DNA of 64,000 bases, taken from the NCBI RefSeq assembly GCF_030823375.1, contig NZ_JAUSXB010000001.1, positions 4,216,001-4,280,000 on the forward strand, in the 5' to 3' direction. The position numbers and the translations under genes were made by a program. The notes beneath the pieces were generated by a model. It was not told the origin of the DNA. It was given only the letters and a program-made list of their open reading frames with translations, and did not search any database. The stretch comes from Pseudarthrobacter siccitolerans. Lineage in GTDB: Bacteria; Actinomycetota; Actinomycetes; Actinomycetales; Micrococcaceae. Of the stretch, positions 30,947-40,503 are shown piece by piece; position 1 is the first letter of the stretch; each line of letters begins with the position of its first letter.

Positions 30947-31609
30947 CTAGCCAGCCGGCAGGCCGTAGCGGTGCTCCGGCCTGCCGGTGGTCCCGTAGCG
31001 GAGCTGGATATCCACTGCGCCGTCGTCGGCCAGTGAGGACAGGTAACGCTGCGCCGTCGCCCGGGAAACACCCACGCGGCTGGCCACTTCCGCCGCCGAA
31101 TACTGCTCGCCGGGGACCAGGGATTCCAGCACCGCCGCCTCAGTGGCGGACCGCGGCCTGGACGACGGCGTGACGTCACCAGGGATCAGCGCCCGCTTGG
31201 CCCGCTCCACCGCGTCCTGGTCCAGCGCCCCGGGCTGGGACAGCAGGCGCCGGTACCGCGCGTAGGACCGAAGCTGCTGCGACAGGGAATCCGCGGTGAA
31301 GGGCTTCAGCAGGTAACCCAGCGCACCGCGGCGGAATGCCACCCGGAGGGAGGCGGCGTCGGAAGCGGCACTCAGGATCACGGTGTCCACATCCAGCTGC
31401 TGGAGCAGGTCCAGGCCGGAGGCATCGGGCAGGTAGACGTCGAGCAGCACCAGGTCCGGCCGCAGACTGTGGATGGCCTGCAGCGCCAGCGACGCCGTTC
31501 CCACCGGCGCCAGCGCCAGGAACCCCGCCACCGAATCCACGTAGGCGGCGTGCAGTTTGGCCACGTGGAAGTCGTCATCCACGATCAGCACCCGAAAATC
31601 ATCAGCCAT
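30947..31609 (-). CDS. CitB/DcuR-type response regulator
   Basis: 220 residues, ATG at 31609 with GGAAAGGA upstream; the longer open frame to 32017 lies inside the kinase gene. The receiver domain has DDD at residues 11-13, phosphoacceptor Asp57 (LVLLDVYLP) and the conserved Lys in LLKPFT. The C-terminal part (about 145-220) contains a helix-turn-helix (YSAAEVASRVGVSRATAQRYL) of the type used by citrate and C4-dicarboxylate regulators. It overlaps the kinase gene by 8 nt. The likely target is the divergent citrate transporter gene. Confidence 0.92.
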   Translation of the reverse strand: MADDFRVLIVDDDFHVAKLHAAYVDSVAGFLALAPVGTASLALQAIHSLRPDLVLLDVYLPDASGLDLLQQLDVDTVILSAASDAASLRVAFRRGALGYLLKPFTADSLSQQLRSYARYRRLLSQPGALDQDAVERAKRALIPGDVTPSSRPRSATEAAVLESLVPGEQYSAAEVASRVGVSRATAQRYLSSLADDGAVDIQLRYGTTGRPEHRYGLPAG

Positions 31610-33353
31610 GAGTGTCCTTTCCAGCTGCATCTTGAGACGCGGCATCTTGAGACGCGGCTTCGTTGAGCCGGGAATTCCTGGCCCCCGCAGTGGTGCCGGG
31701 CAGGGTGGCCATAAAAACTGCGCCTGGTCCGCCGGGCTGCCCGGCTTCAAGCAGGCGGACGTCCCCGCCGCGGCGCCGGGCCAGCTGGCGGGCCAGTGCC
31801 AGCCCGAACCCCTGGCCCCCGCCGGCACGTACCGGACCGGAAGCCGTGGTGAAGCCTTCGGCGAAGATCGCCTCGGCGTCCGTTCCCTCCGCCAGCCCGT
31901 CCCCGGAGTCGGCGACCACCACGTGGAGGGTGCCGCCGTCGTCGCCCGGCTCGTCCAGCACCTCCACCTCGACCCACCGGTCTGAAGCTGCGCCGGCCAC
32001 GGCGGCGTTGACGGCATTGTCGATCAAATTGCCCAGCACGGTGGTGACGTCCTGGGCGTCGGTGACCTGCCCGCGGACCAGGGTTTCGGGCCCGATCCGC
32101 AAGGCGACCCCGCGCTCGTCGGCCTCTACGCCCTTGGCTCCGACGAAGGCCTGCAGGTAAGGGTCCTGCAGCAGCTCGGCCTGGTCCACCGGAAACTTCA
32201 GCGGCCCTGTGGCGGCCAGCCGGGCCAGGTAGTCGCGCGCCTGCTGGTGCTGCCCCATGCTCATGAACCCCGCGATGGTATGCAGCTGGTTGGCGAACTC
32301 GTGCCGCTGGGCCCGCAATGCCGTGGACATGGTGCCCACTGCGTCCAGCTGCCGGGTGAGCTGCTGAAGCTCGGTGCGGTCACGGAGCATCACCACCCAG
32401 CCCAGGTCCTCCCGCCCGTGAAGGGCTTTGCGGGCGTTTGCCACGAGTACCCGGCCGCCAGCCACCAGTTCAATGGCGGAAGGGTCACCGGAGCCGGGCC
32501 TGGTGAGGGATTTCAACAGGTCCGGCACCGGGGCGTCCTCCCAGTGTGTTCCGGCGAGATCGCCCAGCCCCAGCAGGCGCTGCGCCGCGGCGTTGAACAC
32601 GGTGATCCGGCCGTCGGCGGAAACGCCGATCACGCCGTCGTCCACACCCTGCAGGACCGCCACCTGGTCGTGGACCAGGGAGCTGATCTCTTCCGGCTCC
32701 AGGCCCAGGGTGAGGCGCTGCAGGCGGCGGCGCAGCAGGAAGGACCCCAGGATGCCGGCGAACAGCGCGCCGGTAGCCGTCAGGGCTACCGGGCCGATGT
32801 CCCGTTCCACGCTCTGGCCCACGGTTTCCATCGAATAGCCCACGCTGACCTCTCCCACCACGGTGCTGCCGCCGGGAGCGAAGACCGGAACCTTGGCGCC
32901 GGCCGAAGGCCCCAGTGTTCCCGTGTTCCGCGTGGTGACTTCCTGGCCGGACAGGGCCTCGGACGGATCGGTGCTCACCCTTTCCCCGAGCCGCTGCGGA
33001 TCCGGATGGGCCAGCCGCAGGCCGGTCTCGTCGGTGATCACCACAAACAGGGCACCGGTCCGGGCACGTGCGGCTTCGGCCGACGCCATCAGCGGCCCGG
33101 CAGCTAGTTCGGAGGCCGGGGGAGTGCCGGGTTGTTCGCTGATGGCCAGTACTTCGGCCCGCACCGAGGGATCCGAGGCCACCGTCCGGGCCAGCGTCAG
33201 TGCCTGGTTCTCGGCCTCACGGCCCACCCGGTCATAGGTCAGCCAGGCATGCACTGCTGCGCTGAGCAGAACCACCAAAAGCACCACCGCCAGCTGCAGC
33301 AGCAGCGTCTGGGTGGAGAACCGCAGCGGCGCGCGGGGACTGGAACGCGGCAT
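31602..33353 (-). CDS. CitA/DcuS-type sensor histidine kinase
   Basis: 583 residues from ATG 33353, which has GAGGAGG just upstream; a GTG 17 codons earlier is in frame but has no site. Order: membrane helix at about 16-38, extracytoplasmic sensor (single Cache-like) to about 170, second helix at about 173-195, PAS domain, then RAQRHEFANQLHTI as the phosphorylated-His box and NLIDNAVNA plus GDGLAEG as ATPase motifs. This family senses citrate, malate or related acids outside the cell. Pairing with the overlapping response regulator and the divergent CitMHS gene supports citrate or tricarballylate sensing. Confidence 0.92.
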   Translation of the reverse strand: MPRSSPRAPLRFSTQTLLLQLAVVLLVVLLSAAVHAWLTYDRVGREAENQALTLARTVASDPSVRAEVLAISEQPGTPPASELAAGPLMASAEAARARTGALFVVITDETGLRLAHPDPQRLGERVSTDPSEALSGQEVTTRNTGTLGPSAGAKVPVFAPGGSTVVGEVSVGYSMETVGQSVERDIGPVALTATGALFAGILGSFLLRRRLQRLTLGLEPEEISSLVHDQVAVLQGVDDGVIGVSADGRITVFNAAAQRLLGLGDLAGTHWEDAPVPDLLKSLTRPGSGDPSAIELVAGGRVLVANARKALHGREDLGWVVMLRDRTELQQLTRQLDAVGTMSTALRAQRHEFANQLHTIAGFMSMGQHQQARDYLARLAATGPLKFPVDQAELLQDPYLQAFVGAKGVEADERGVALRIGPETLVRGQVTDAQDVTTVLGNLIDNAVNAAVAGAASDRWVEVEVLDEPGDDGGTLHVVVADSGDGLAEGTDAEAIFAEGFTTASGPVRAGGGQGFGLALARQLARRRGGDVRLLEAGQPGGPGAVFMATLPGTTAGARNSRLNEAASQDAASQDAAGKDTHG

Positions 33354-33537
33354 GATCCTCCTCGATCGGCGTCGGAAAACGGGGCCCGCTGAGCCCGTGA
33401 GCACAATGAGCTAAATGCTCGCAATAAGCAGTATGCCAATCAATTGCGCCAAAGGCATTGCCGTGACCCGGGCCACCCTAAAGTCTGTAGCACGCGTCAC
33501 ACCGCTGTGCCGCTGTTCACAAAGAAGGAGCCCAGCC
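33354..33537. promoter_or_regulatory. Divergent control region between sensor kinase and citrate transporter
   Basis: The 184-bp gap contains GAGC-N5-GCTC at 33408-33420, a candidate operator half-site pair, and a possible transporter promoter TTGCCG (33458-33463) with TAAAGT (33479-33484), spacer 15. The response regulator probably binds here; this is inferred from position. Confidence 0.4.
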
Positions 33538-35025
33538 GTGCTGGTATTACTTGGATTCGCCATGATCGCGGTATTCATGGTGCTGATCATGACGAAGAAG
33601 TTGACGCCAGTGCTGGCGTTGATCATCGTCCCAACAGTTTTTGGTCTTTTCGCCGGCGCCGGCCTGGGCATTGGCGACATGGTGATGGACTCGATGAAGT
33701 CGATGACCTCCACCGCAGCCCTGCTCATGTTCGCCATCATCTACTTCGGCCTGATGATCGACGTCGGGCTCTTTGATCCGCTGGTCCGGTTCATCCTTCG
33801 CAAGCTCGGCAATGACCCCGCCAAGGTGGTCCTGGGCACGGCCCTGCTGGCCGCAGCAGTCTCCCTTGATGGCGACGGCTCCACGACCTTTATCCTCACC
33901 ACCGCAGCCATGCTGCCGATCTACCTCCGGCTGAAGATGAGCCCCGTGGTCCTCACCTGCGTGGCCGGCCTGGCCAACGGCACCATGAACATCGTCCCGT
34001 GGGGCGGCCCCACCGCCCGCGCCGCCAGCGCCCTGAAGATCGACGTCAACGAGGTCTTCGTCCCCATGATCCCGTCCCTGGCCGCCGGCCTGGCCGTCGT
34101 CCTGGTCTTCGCCTGGGTGCTCGGACTGCAGGAGCGCAACCGCCTCCGTGCCACACAGCCTGAAATCTGGGGGGTCCCCGATACAGCCGAAGGGTTCGAC
34201 GGCGGCACGCCTGCAGGCGGCGCCGGCACGTCCCGCGGTGCTTCAGGCCGCGGCGGTTCGGGACGCGGTCCCGCACCTGTTCCGGCAACGGGAGGCCCCG
34301 CCGTCGGAGGCTCCGGCGTAGCTGTCCTGGAACGCACCGAAGACCTCGTCGATGCCAGCGACACCGCCATGGCGGACACCGCACTGGATCCCAACCGGAA
34401 GACCCTGCGCCCCAAGCTCCAGTGGTTCAACCTGGCCCTCACGGTGGCCGTGATGGGCATGCTCATCGCCGACCTCGTGCCCCTGCCGTACGTCTTTATG
34501 GTCGGTTCGGCCATCGCCCTGCTGGTGAACTTCCCCCACGTCAAGGACCAGGCCGCGCAGATCGTGGCCCACGCGCCGTCAATCGTTGCCGTGGTCAGCA
34601 TGGTCATGGCTGCCGCAGTCCTGACCGGCGTCCTGAAGGGCACGGGCATGGTCGAAGCGATGTCCGCGTGGCTGGTGCAGATCATCCCGTCCAGCATGGG
34701 CCCGCTGATGGCCGTCATCACCGGCCTCCTGAGCATCCCCATGACGTTCTTTATGAGCAACGACGCCTTCTACTTCGGTGTGCTTCCCGTCCTGAGCGAG
34801 ACGGCTGCCCACTACGGCATCAGCGGCGCCGAAATGGCCCGGGCTTCCATCACCGGACAGCCGTTCCACATGCAGAGCCCGCTGGTCCCCGCCATCCTGC
34901 TCCTGGTCTCGCTGGCCAAGGTTGACCTCGGCGACCACCACAAGAAAGTCCTGTGGCGCGCAGCAGTGGTTTCGCTGGTCATGCTGGGAATTGGCATACT
35001 GACCGGAGCCATCGGAATCGGTTAG
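33538..35025 (+). CDS. CitMHS-family metal-citrate symporter
   Basis: 495 residues from GTG 33538 with AAGAAGGAG seven bases upstream; the open frame extends to 33415 but those codons are promoter sequence. About twelve membrane helices are split by a long Gly/Pro-rich cytoplasmic loop (about 220-280). Family features include ALIIVPTVFGLFAG, LDGDGSTTFILTTAA and PMTFFMSNDAFYFGVLP. CitMHS proteins import citrate complexed with magnesium or calcium together with protons. Divergence from a CitA/CitB-type two-component system supports inducible uptake of citrate or a related tricarboxylate. A strong hairpin follows. Confidence 0.93.
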   Translation: MLVLLGFAMIAVFMVLIMTKKLTPVLALIIVPTVFGLFAGAGLGIGDMVMDSMKSMTSTAALLMFAIIYFGLMIDVGLFDPLVRFILRKLGNDPAKVVLGTALLAAAVSLDGDGSTTFILTTAAMLPIYLRLKMSPVVLTCVAGLANGTMNIVPWGGPTARAASALKIDVNEVFVPMIPSLAAGLAVVLVFAWVLGLQERNRLRATQPEIWGVPDTAEGFDGGTPAGGAGTSRGASGRGGSGRGPAPVPATGGPAVGGSGVAVLERTEDLVDASDTAMADTALDPNRKTLRPKLQWFNLALTVAVMGMLIADLVPLPYVFMVGSAIALLVNFPHVKDQAAQIVAHAPSIVAVVSMVMAAAVLTGVLKGTGMVEAMSAWLVQIIPSSMGPLMAVITGLLSIPMTFFMSNDAFYFGVLPVLSETAAHYGISGAEMARASITGQPFHMQSPLVPAILLLVSLAKVDLGDHHKKVLWRAAVVSLVMLGIGILTGAIGIG

Positions 35026-35075
35026 TCTTTAGCTGCCGCGATGTTGCCCCTGGTGGGCGGTATGCGGCAAGAAGG

Positions 35076-35113
35076 TGCCCGTCTGACGCCCGCTGGGGGC
35101 CGTCAGACGGGCA
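35076..35113 (+). terminator. Strong hairpin after the citrate transporter
   Basis: TGCCCGTCTGACG (35076-35088) pairs perfectly with CGTCAGACGGGCA (35101-35113) across a 12-nt loop, followed by ATCGTTTCC. It sits between the transporter stop and gatC and likely ends the transporter transcript. Confidence 0.75.
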
Positions 35114-35171
35114 TCATCGTTTCCCCACTAGAATGGATCGGAAATCAATTCAAACTTTGCAGGGGAGATCC

Positions 35172-35468
35172 ATGGCTGCGATCAACCGTGACGACGTTGC
35201 GCACCTCGCGCGGCTCGCTCACATTGAGATGAGTGCTCAAGAGCTGGACAGGATGGCCGGAGAACTCGCCGTCATCGTTGATTCGGTCAAATCCGTCAGC
35301 GAAGCCGCCGGCGACGACGTGCCCGCCACGTCCCACCCCATTCCGCTGACCAACGTGTTTCGCGAAGACGTTGTGGGCCACACCTTCACGGCGGAACAGG
35401 CACTTTCCGGTGCGCCGGACTCCGACGACAACCGTTTCAAGGTTCCGGCAATCCTGGATGAGGCATAA
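35172..35468 (+). CDS. gatC: Asp/Glu-tRNA amidotransferase subunit C
   Basis: 98 residues from ATG 35172 with AGGGGAG upstream; much longer in-frame extensions contain the preceding hairpin and are not coding. The sequence [17 protein letters not shown] and the late [10 protein letters not shown] are typical GatC. GatC wraps around GatA and stabilises the GatCAB complex that converts misacylated Glu-tRNA(Gln) or Asp-tRNA(Asn) to the correct amide. First gene of gatC-gatA-gatB, 2 bp before gatA. Confidence 0.96.
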   Translation: MAAINRDDVAHLARLAHIEMSAQELDRMAGELAVIVDSVKSVSEAAGDDVPATSHPIPLTNVFREDVVGHTFTAEQALSGAPDSDDNRFKVPAILDEA

Positions 35469-35470
35469 CC

Positions 35471-37066
35471 ATGACTGACAGCAACGAACTCATCCGCCTC
35501 TCCGCCGCTGAACTGGCCGAAAAGCTGGCCGCCGGTGAGGTGACCTCCGTCGAGGTCACCCAGGCGTACCTGGACCGGATCGCCGCCGTGGACGGCGGCG
35601 AACGCGGCGTCAACGCCTTCCTGCACGTCAACGCCGAGGAAGCGCTCGCAGTCGCCGCCGAGGTGGACGCCATCCGCGTTGCCGGCGGCGCCGAAGCCGA
35701 AGGCCTGCATGTCCTGGCCGGTGTGCCCATCGCCGTGAAGGACCTCATCGTCACGGTGGGCCAGCCCACCACGGCAGGCTCCAGGATCCTCGAAGGCTGG
35801 CACAGCCCCTATGACGCCACCGTAGTGGAGCGCCTGCGCGCCGCCAGGATGCCGATCCTGGGCAAGACCAACCTCGACGAGTTCGCCATGGGCTCCTCCA
35901 CCGAGCACTCCGCCTACGGGCCCACCCGCAACCCCTGGGACCTGGACCGCATTCCGGGCGGCTCCGGCGGCGGGTCCGCTGCCGCCGTCGCCGCTTTCGA
36001 GGCTCCGCTCGCCCTGGGCACGGACACCGGCGGCTCCATCCGCCAGCCCGGCGCCGTCACCGGCACCGTGGGCGTCAAGCCCACCTACGGCAGCGTTTCC
36101 CGCTACGGGGCCATCGCCATGGCGTCCTCCCTGGACCAGATCGGCCCCGTTTCGCGGACCGTCCTGGACTCGGCCCTCCTGCACCAGGTCATCGGCGGGC
36201 ACGACCCCCGCGACTCCACCTCACTGCCGGACCCGCTTGCCGACCTCGTCGCCGCAGCTAAAACCGGCAACGTCGAGGGCCTGCGGATCGGCATCATCAA
36301 GGAACTGCACGGCGAGGGCTACCAAGCCGGCGTCGAAAACCGGTTCAACGATGCCCTGGAGCTGCTCAAGGAAGCCGGCGCTGAGATCGTTGAGGTTTCC
36401 TGCCCCAACTTCCAGTACGCCCTGGGCGCCTACTACCTGATCATGCCTTCCGAGGCGTCCTCCAACCTCGCCAAGTTCGACGGCGTCCGGTACGGCCTGC
36501 GCGTCCTCCCCGAAGAGGGCCCCATGACCATCGAACGCGTCATGGGTGCCACCCGCGCCGCCGGCTTCGGCGACGAAGTCAAGCGACGCATCATCCTGGG
36601 CACCTATGCCCTGTCCGCCGGCTACTACGACGCCTACTACGGCTCCGCGCAGAAGGTCCGCACCCTGGTGCAGCGCGATTTCGAAGCCGCGTTTACCGTT
36701 GCTGACGTCCTGATTTCGCCCACGGCCCCCACCACCGCTTTCCGCCTCGGCGAGAAACTGGACGATCCGCTGGCGATGTACCTGAACGACGTCGCCACCA
36801 TCCCGGCCAACCTTGCCGGCGTGCCGGGCCTGTCCCTGCCGGGCGGCCTTGCCGACGAGGACGGCCTCCCCGTGGGCATCCAGCTGCTGGCCCCGGCCCG
36901 CGAAGACGCCCGCCTGTACCGCGTGGGTGCGGTGCTGGAGTCGCTGCTCGAAGCGAAGTGGGGCGGCCCGCTGCTGGCCCAGGCACCCGCGCTGGCCACC
37001 TCGGTGGTTGAGCCTGTCGAAACCGAAACGGTTGTCGAAACCCTCGCAGCCCAGGAGGCAAAATAA
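35471..37066 (+). CDS. gatA: Asp/Glu-tRNA amidotransferase subunit A
   Basis: 531 residues. The amidase catalytic triad region is clear: Lys90 in IAVKDLIVT, the Gly/Ser-rich [13 protein letters not shown] near 162-174 and [11 protein letters not shown] near 186, which together hold the cis-Ser and nucleophilic Ser. GatA hydrolyses glutamine and passes ammonia to GatB. The last roughly 20 residues ([16 protein letters not shown]) are not part of the family and are encoded by a small repeat element near the 3' end. The stop overlaps the gatB start by one base (TAATG). Confidence 0.97.
   Translation: MTDSNELIRLSAAELAEKLAAGEVTSVEVTQAYLDRIAAVDGGERGVNAFLHVNAEEALAVAAEVDAIRVAGGAEAEGLHVLAGVPIAVKDLIVTVGQPTTAGSRILEGWHSPYDATVVERLRAARMPILGKTNLDEFAMGSSTEHSAYGPTRNPWDLDRIPGGSGGGSAAAVAAFEAPLALGTDTGGSIRQPGAVTGTVGVKPTYGSVSRYGAIAMASSLDQIGPVSRTVLDSALLHQVIGGHDPRDSTSLPDPLADLVAAAKTGNVEGLRIGIIKELHGEGYQAGVENRFNDALELLKEAGAEIVEVSCPNFQYALGAYYLIMPSEASSNLAKFDGVRYGLRVLPEEGPMTIERVMGATRAAGFGDEVKRRIILGTYALSAGYYDAYYGSAQKVRTLVQRDFEAAFTVADVLISPTAPTTAFRLGEKLDDPLAMYLNDVATIPANLAGVPGLSLPGGLADEDGLPVGIQLLAPAREDARLYRVGAVLESLLEAKWGGPLLAQAPALATSVVEPVETETVVETLAAQEAK
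37002..37042. repeat. Short actinobacterial repeat inside the 3' end of gatA
   Basis: CGGTGGTTGAGCCTGTCGAAACC (37002-37024) is followed by GGTTGTCGAAACC (37030-37042), giving two direct copies of TGTCGAAACC and a GGTT/AACC inverted pair. From memory, similar sequences are dispersed in many Arthrobacter and related genomes and are often translated as VVEPVET at protein ends. Here it stays in frame. Confidence 0.65.
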
Positions 37067-38574
37067 TGAACACCGACGCAATCCTGAGCTTCGAAGAGGC
37101 CATGGAGAAGTACGATCCCGTCCTGGGGTTCGAGGTCCACGTGGAGCTCAACACCAAGACCAAGATGTTCTCCTCCGCCCCGAACGTCTTCGGCGACGAT
37201 CCCAACACCAACGTCAACGAAGTGGACCTCGGGATGCCCGGCGTCCTGCCTGTGGTCAACAAGGCAGCGATCGAGTCCTCCATCAAAATCGGGCTGGCCT
37301 TGAACTGCAAGATCGCCGAGTCCTGCCGCTTCGCCCGGAAGAACTACTTCTACCCGGACACCCCGAAGAACTTCCAGACGTCCCAGTACGACGAACCCAT
37401 TGCCTACGACGGCTACCTGGACGTCGAGCTCTCCGACGGCACTGTGTTCCGGGTGGAGATCGAGCGCGCCCACATGGAAGAGGATGCCGGCAAGCTGACC
37501 CACATGGGTGGCGCCACCGGCCGCATCCAGGGTGCGGACTTCTCGCTGGTGGACTACAACCGCGCCGGCGTTCCGCTGGTGGAGATTGTCACCAAGCCCA
37601 TCGAAGGCGCCGGTTCCCGCGCGCCTGAACTGGCCAAGGCGTACGTGGCGGCCGTCCGCGAGATCGTGAAGAACCTTGGCGTGTCCGACGCGAAGATGGA
37701 GCGGGGAAACGTCCGCTGCGACGCCAACGTCTCGCTGCGCCCCCACGGCCGTGAACGGTTCGGCATCCGGTCCGAGACCAAGAACGTGAACTCGCTGCGC
37801 GCCGTCGAACACGCCGTCCGCTACGAGATCCAGCGGCATGCCGCCGTGCTGGACTCCGGCGTTCCGGTCACCCAGGAAACCCGCCACTGGCACGAGGACA
37901 CCCGCACCACCACCTCGGGCCGGGCCAAGTCCGACGCGGACGACTACCGCTACTTCCCCGAGCCGGACCTGGTCCCCGTGGTGCCGGCCCGCGAGTGGGT
38001 GGAGGAGCTCCGCGCCACGCTGCCCGAACCGCCGGCCGCCCGCCGGAAGCGCCTCCAGGCCGACTGGGGCTACTCGGACCTCGAATTCCGCGACGTGGTC
38101 AACGCCGGTGTGATGGACGAGATCGAGGAAACCATCGCCGCCGGCGCTTCCGCTTCTGTCGCCCGCAAGTGGTGGATGGGCGAGATCGTGGGCCGGGCCA
38201 AGAACGCCGATGTGGATCCCGGCCAGCTCGGTGTCCAGCCCGCCACCATCGTGGAACTCGCCCGCATGGTGGAGGACGGCAAGATCAACAACAAGATGGC
38301 CACCGAGGTGCTGGACGGCGTCCTCGCCGGCGAAGGCACCCCGGCGGAGATCGTGGAGAAGCGCGGCCTGGCCGTGGTCTCTGACGACGGGCCCCTGCTC
38401 GAAGCCATCGATGCCGCACTGGCCGCCCAGCCCGGCGTCGCGGACAAGATCCGCGGCGGCAAGGTGCAGGCCGTAGGCGCCATCGTGGGCGGGGTCATGA
38501 AGGCCACCCGCGGCCAGGCTGACGCAGGCCGCGTCCGCGAGCTGATCCTGGAGAAGCTGGGCGTCACCGTCTAA
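37066..38574 (+). CDS. gatB: Asp/Glu-tRNA amidotransferase subunit B
   Basis: 502 residues, ATG with AGGAGG upstream, overlapping gatA by one base. Family motifs: [18 protein letters not shown] at the start, [11 protein letters not shown] and [16 protein letters not shown] near 145-180, and a C-terminal YqeY-like helical tail that binds tRNA. GatB phosphorylates the misacylated aminoacyl-tRNA and amidates it with ammonia from GatA. Presence of the complex indicates indirect Gln- and/or Asn-tRNA synthesis. Confidence 0.97.
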   Translation: MNTDAILSFEEAMEKYDPVLGFEVHVELNTKTKMFSSAPNVFGDDPNTNVNEVDLGMPGVLPVVNKAAIESSIKIGLALNCKIAESCRFARKNYFYPDTPKNFQTSQYDEPIAYDGYLDVELSDGTVFRVEIERAHMEEDAGKLTHMGGATGRIQGADFSLVDYNRAGVPLVEIVTKPIEGAGSRAPELAKAYVAAVREIVKNLGVSDAKMERGNVRCDANVSLRPHGRERFGIRSETKNVNSLRAVEHAVRYEIQRHAAVLDSGVPVTQETRHWHEDTRTTTSGRAKSDADDYRYFPEPDLVPVVPAREWVEELRATLPEPPAARRKRLQADWGYSDLEFRDVVNAGVMDEIEETIAAGASASVARKWWMGEIVGRAKNADVDPGQLGVQPATIVELARMVEDGKINNKMATEVLDGVLAGEGTPAEIVEKRGLAVVSDDGPLLEAIDAALAAQPGVADKIRGGKVQAVGAIVGGVMKATRGQADAGRVRELILEKLGVTV

Positions 38575-38589
38575 TCCCTCCCACCCGAC

Positions 38590-38643
38590 TGGGTGGCGCC
38601 AAGTGTCATTTTGACCCCGCATAACGACATTTGGCGCTGCCCA
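38590..38643. repeat. Intergenic palindromic repeat, copy 1
   Basis: GGCGCCAAGTGTCATTTT (38595-38612) faces an imperfect inverse copy ending TTTGGCGCTGCCCA (38643), with several G-T or mismatched pairs. It shares GCGCCAAGTGTC(A/G)TTTTGACCCC with a second copy at 59849. It also overlaps a small hairpin CCACCC/GGGTGG at 38581-38596 that may end the gatB transcript. Confidence 0.75.
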
Positions 38644-38783
38644 ATTGTGGTTTAAGTAGTACTCGGTTCCCACATGCCCCGGACTACTCGTGTGCAGCCG
38701 CGCATCCCAGCCCTACACTGAAGCTCCAGGGTGCCGGTTGCAGGGGCAAACAGGCCCTGCTGTTGCTGTGGGAGGTAGTTTTG

Positions 38784-39404
38784 ATGTTTGTTCCGGACCC
38801 GTTAAAGATCCGTAAGACCGTGCTGGCGGGGGCGGTGGCCTTGGCCCTAACCGGGACGGGGGTAGCGTTTGCGTGGGCAGCGGGTGACACCTTCCCGCCG
38901 TCGCCGTCGCCCTCCCAATCCCAGTCCGTGCAGGGACAGGAAAACGGCAAGGACAAGCCGGACAAAGCCCAGCGCCCGCAGCACCTTCACAGTGAAAGCG
39001 TGGTGAAGAAGGCGGACGGCACTTTCCAGACGATTCTCGAGCAGCGCGGCACGGTGGAAACGGTCAGCGACACCTCGATCACGGTCAAGAGCGAGGACGG
39101 CTACTCCCGGACGTACACCGTCAACGCGGACACAAAAATCCACAAGGCCCCCGCCGCGGCGTCGCAGAGCTCCCCGGGATCCGAGAGCTCCGAGGGAACG
39201 AACGACGACGGCAAGCGGGTTAAGCCCGGCCCGGGAAGTATCGCGGACATCGCCACCGGCGACACTGTCCGGATTTCCGGCGTGAAGAACGGGGACCAGG
39301 CTACGGCCGAGCGGATCGCCGAGGGTGGCGGCGACGACCCGGGCCTTGGGCTGGGCCGCGGTCACGGGCAGGGCCACGGCAAGGGGCACAACAACCCCAA
39401 GTGA
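38784..39404 (+). CDS. Secreted DUF5666-like protein
   Basis: 206 residues from ATG 38784 with GGAGG eight bases upstream. A signal peptide or anchor helix covers about residues 8-32 (TVLAGAVALALTGTGVAFAW). The mature part is charged, with a central VETVSDTSITVKSEDGYSRTY segment and VRISGVKNG, as in DUF5666 OB-like domains, and a Gly/His-rich tail (GRGHGQGHGKGH) that may bind metal. Function of the family is unknown. It stands alone between gatB and a LysR gene. Confidence 0.72.
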   Translation: MFVPDPLKIRKTVLAGAVALALTGTGVAFAWAAGDTFPPSPSPSQSQSVQGQENGKDKPDKAQRPQHLHSESVVKKADGTFQTILEQRGTVETVSDTSITVKSEDGYSRTYTVNADTKIHKAPAAASQSSPGSESSEGTNDDGKRVKPGPGSIADIATGDTVRISGVKNGDQATAERIAEGGGDDPGLGLGRGHGQGHGKGHNNPK

Positions 39405-39461
39405 CTGGCATTAGGCGTCGTGAAACCGCGAAATGACGACGTTGAGTGGGACCCAGCCGGG

Positions 39462-40373
39462 TCAGCCCTGTTCCACCAGCCCGGCCATAATGCCCTGCAG
39501 TGCCTCGGAGACAATCATGACCGAACGCCGCTTCAGGTTTTCGGGCCGGGCCAGCAGGTCGATCCGGCGCCGGGTGCTGATTCCCTCCAGCGGCCGCAGC
39601 ACAATATCGGGGTTGAGCACGGGTCCCGCCGTGTATCTCGGCAGCAGTCCCACCACACTGCCGGCGGCCACGAGTGCCGCCACCGTGGAGTAGTCGTTGA
39701 TGCGGTGGACGATGTTCAGCTCCCGGCTGGAGACTGCGGCGACGGCGGACAGCACATCGGCGGGGGAGTAGCCGGTGTGGCTGGTCACCCAAGCTTCGCC
39801 GCCGACGTCGTCCGCCGTTACGGCAGGCTTCCCCGCCAACGGGTGGGCGGCCGGCAAGGCAACATCGAGCGGTTCATGGGCGAGGGGTATCACCGTGACC
39901 CGATCGGCAGGCCAGCGGGGGCTGTGGTCCATCCGATGGGCGAGGACCAGGTCATACCGCGCGGTCAGGGCGGGGAAGTCCTGCTGGGCGACGTCCTCGT
40001 CCGACAGTTCGATCCGTGGCTGACCGGGGGCATCCAGGATCCTGGCCAGCGGTGCAAACACCGCCTGCCCCACGCTGTGGAAACCGGACAGCGTCACCCT
40101 GCCCGCCGCAGTGCCGTGATAACTTCCGATCGCAGTCCGCGCCTCGGCCATGGCGCTGACGACGGCGGCACCGGCGTCCGCGAGCACCTGGCCTGCCTCG
40201 GTGAGGACCAGGTTCCGGCCCTCCTTCCGGGTCAGGGGCACGTCCACGGTGCGCTGCAGCAGCGCCAGCTGCTGGGAGACGGCCGACGGCGTGACCATCA
40301 AGGTCTCCGCGACCGCCTTAACGCTGCCCAGGGCGCCGAGTTCGCGCAGGATTTCGAGCTGGTGTATCTCCAC
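39462..40373 (-). CDS. LysR-type transcriptional regulator
   Basis: 303 residues, GTG start six bases after TAGAAT, consistent with a leaderless transcript. The N-terminal winged helix-turn-helix is typical ([21 protein letters not shown]), followed by a periplasmic-binding-like effector domain (about 90-300). It is divergent from the threonine dehydrogenase gene and probably controls it and its own transcription from the 130-bp gap. The effector is not known; threonine or glycine is a contextual guess. Confidence 0.93.
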   Translation of the reverse strand: MEIHQLEILRELGALGSVKAVAETLMVTPSAVSQQLALLQRTVDVPLTRKEGRNLVLTEAGQVLADAGAAVVSAMAEARTAIGSYHGTAAGRVTLSGFHSVGQAVFAPLARILDAPGQPRIELSDEDVAQQDFPALTARYDLVLAHRMDHSPRWPADRVTVIPLAHEPLDVALPAAHPLAGKPAVTADDVGGEAWVTSHTGYSPADVLSAVAAVSSRELNIVHRINDYSTVAALVAAGSVVGLLPRYTAGPVLNPDIVLRPLEGISTRRRIDLLARPENLKRRSVMIVSEALQGIMAGLVEQG

Positions 40374-40389
40374 GTGTCCATTCTATGCA

Positions 40390-40455
40390 TTAGCAAAAGC
40401 TACATCGTTGATTGAGAAATTAGCGGTTGTGCTAAAGCTTCTTCCTCGTTGTAAT
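40390..40455 (+). promoter_or_regulatory. tdh promoter with TTAGC/GCTAA operator palindromes
   Basis: TTAGC-N6-GCTAA (40420-40435) is a perfect palindrome overlapping a -35 box TTGTGC (40427-40432), with -10 TGTAAT at 40450-40455 (spacer 17). A second TTAGC with a facing GCTA lies at 40390-40402. These fit a LysR binding pair between regulator and target; binding is inferred. Confidence 0.55.
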
Positions 40456-40503
40456 GGGGAGGTCAGCATCTGCCGACCACGTAGACAAAGAGTGAGGAAG
40501 CCG

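Noticed and set aside
38591..38601. GGGTGGCGCC looked like a T-box core
   Set aside because: It is the left arm of the palindromic repeat also found at 59849 and precedes no tRNA synthetase or amino acid gene.
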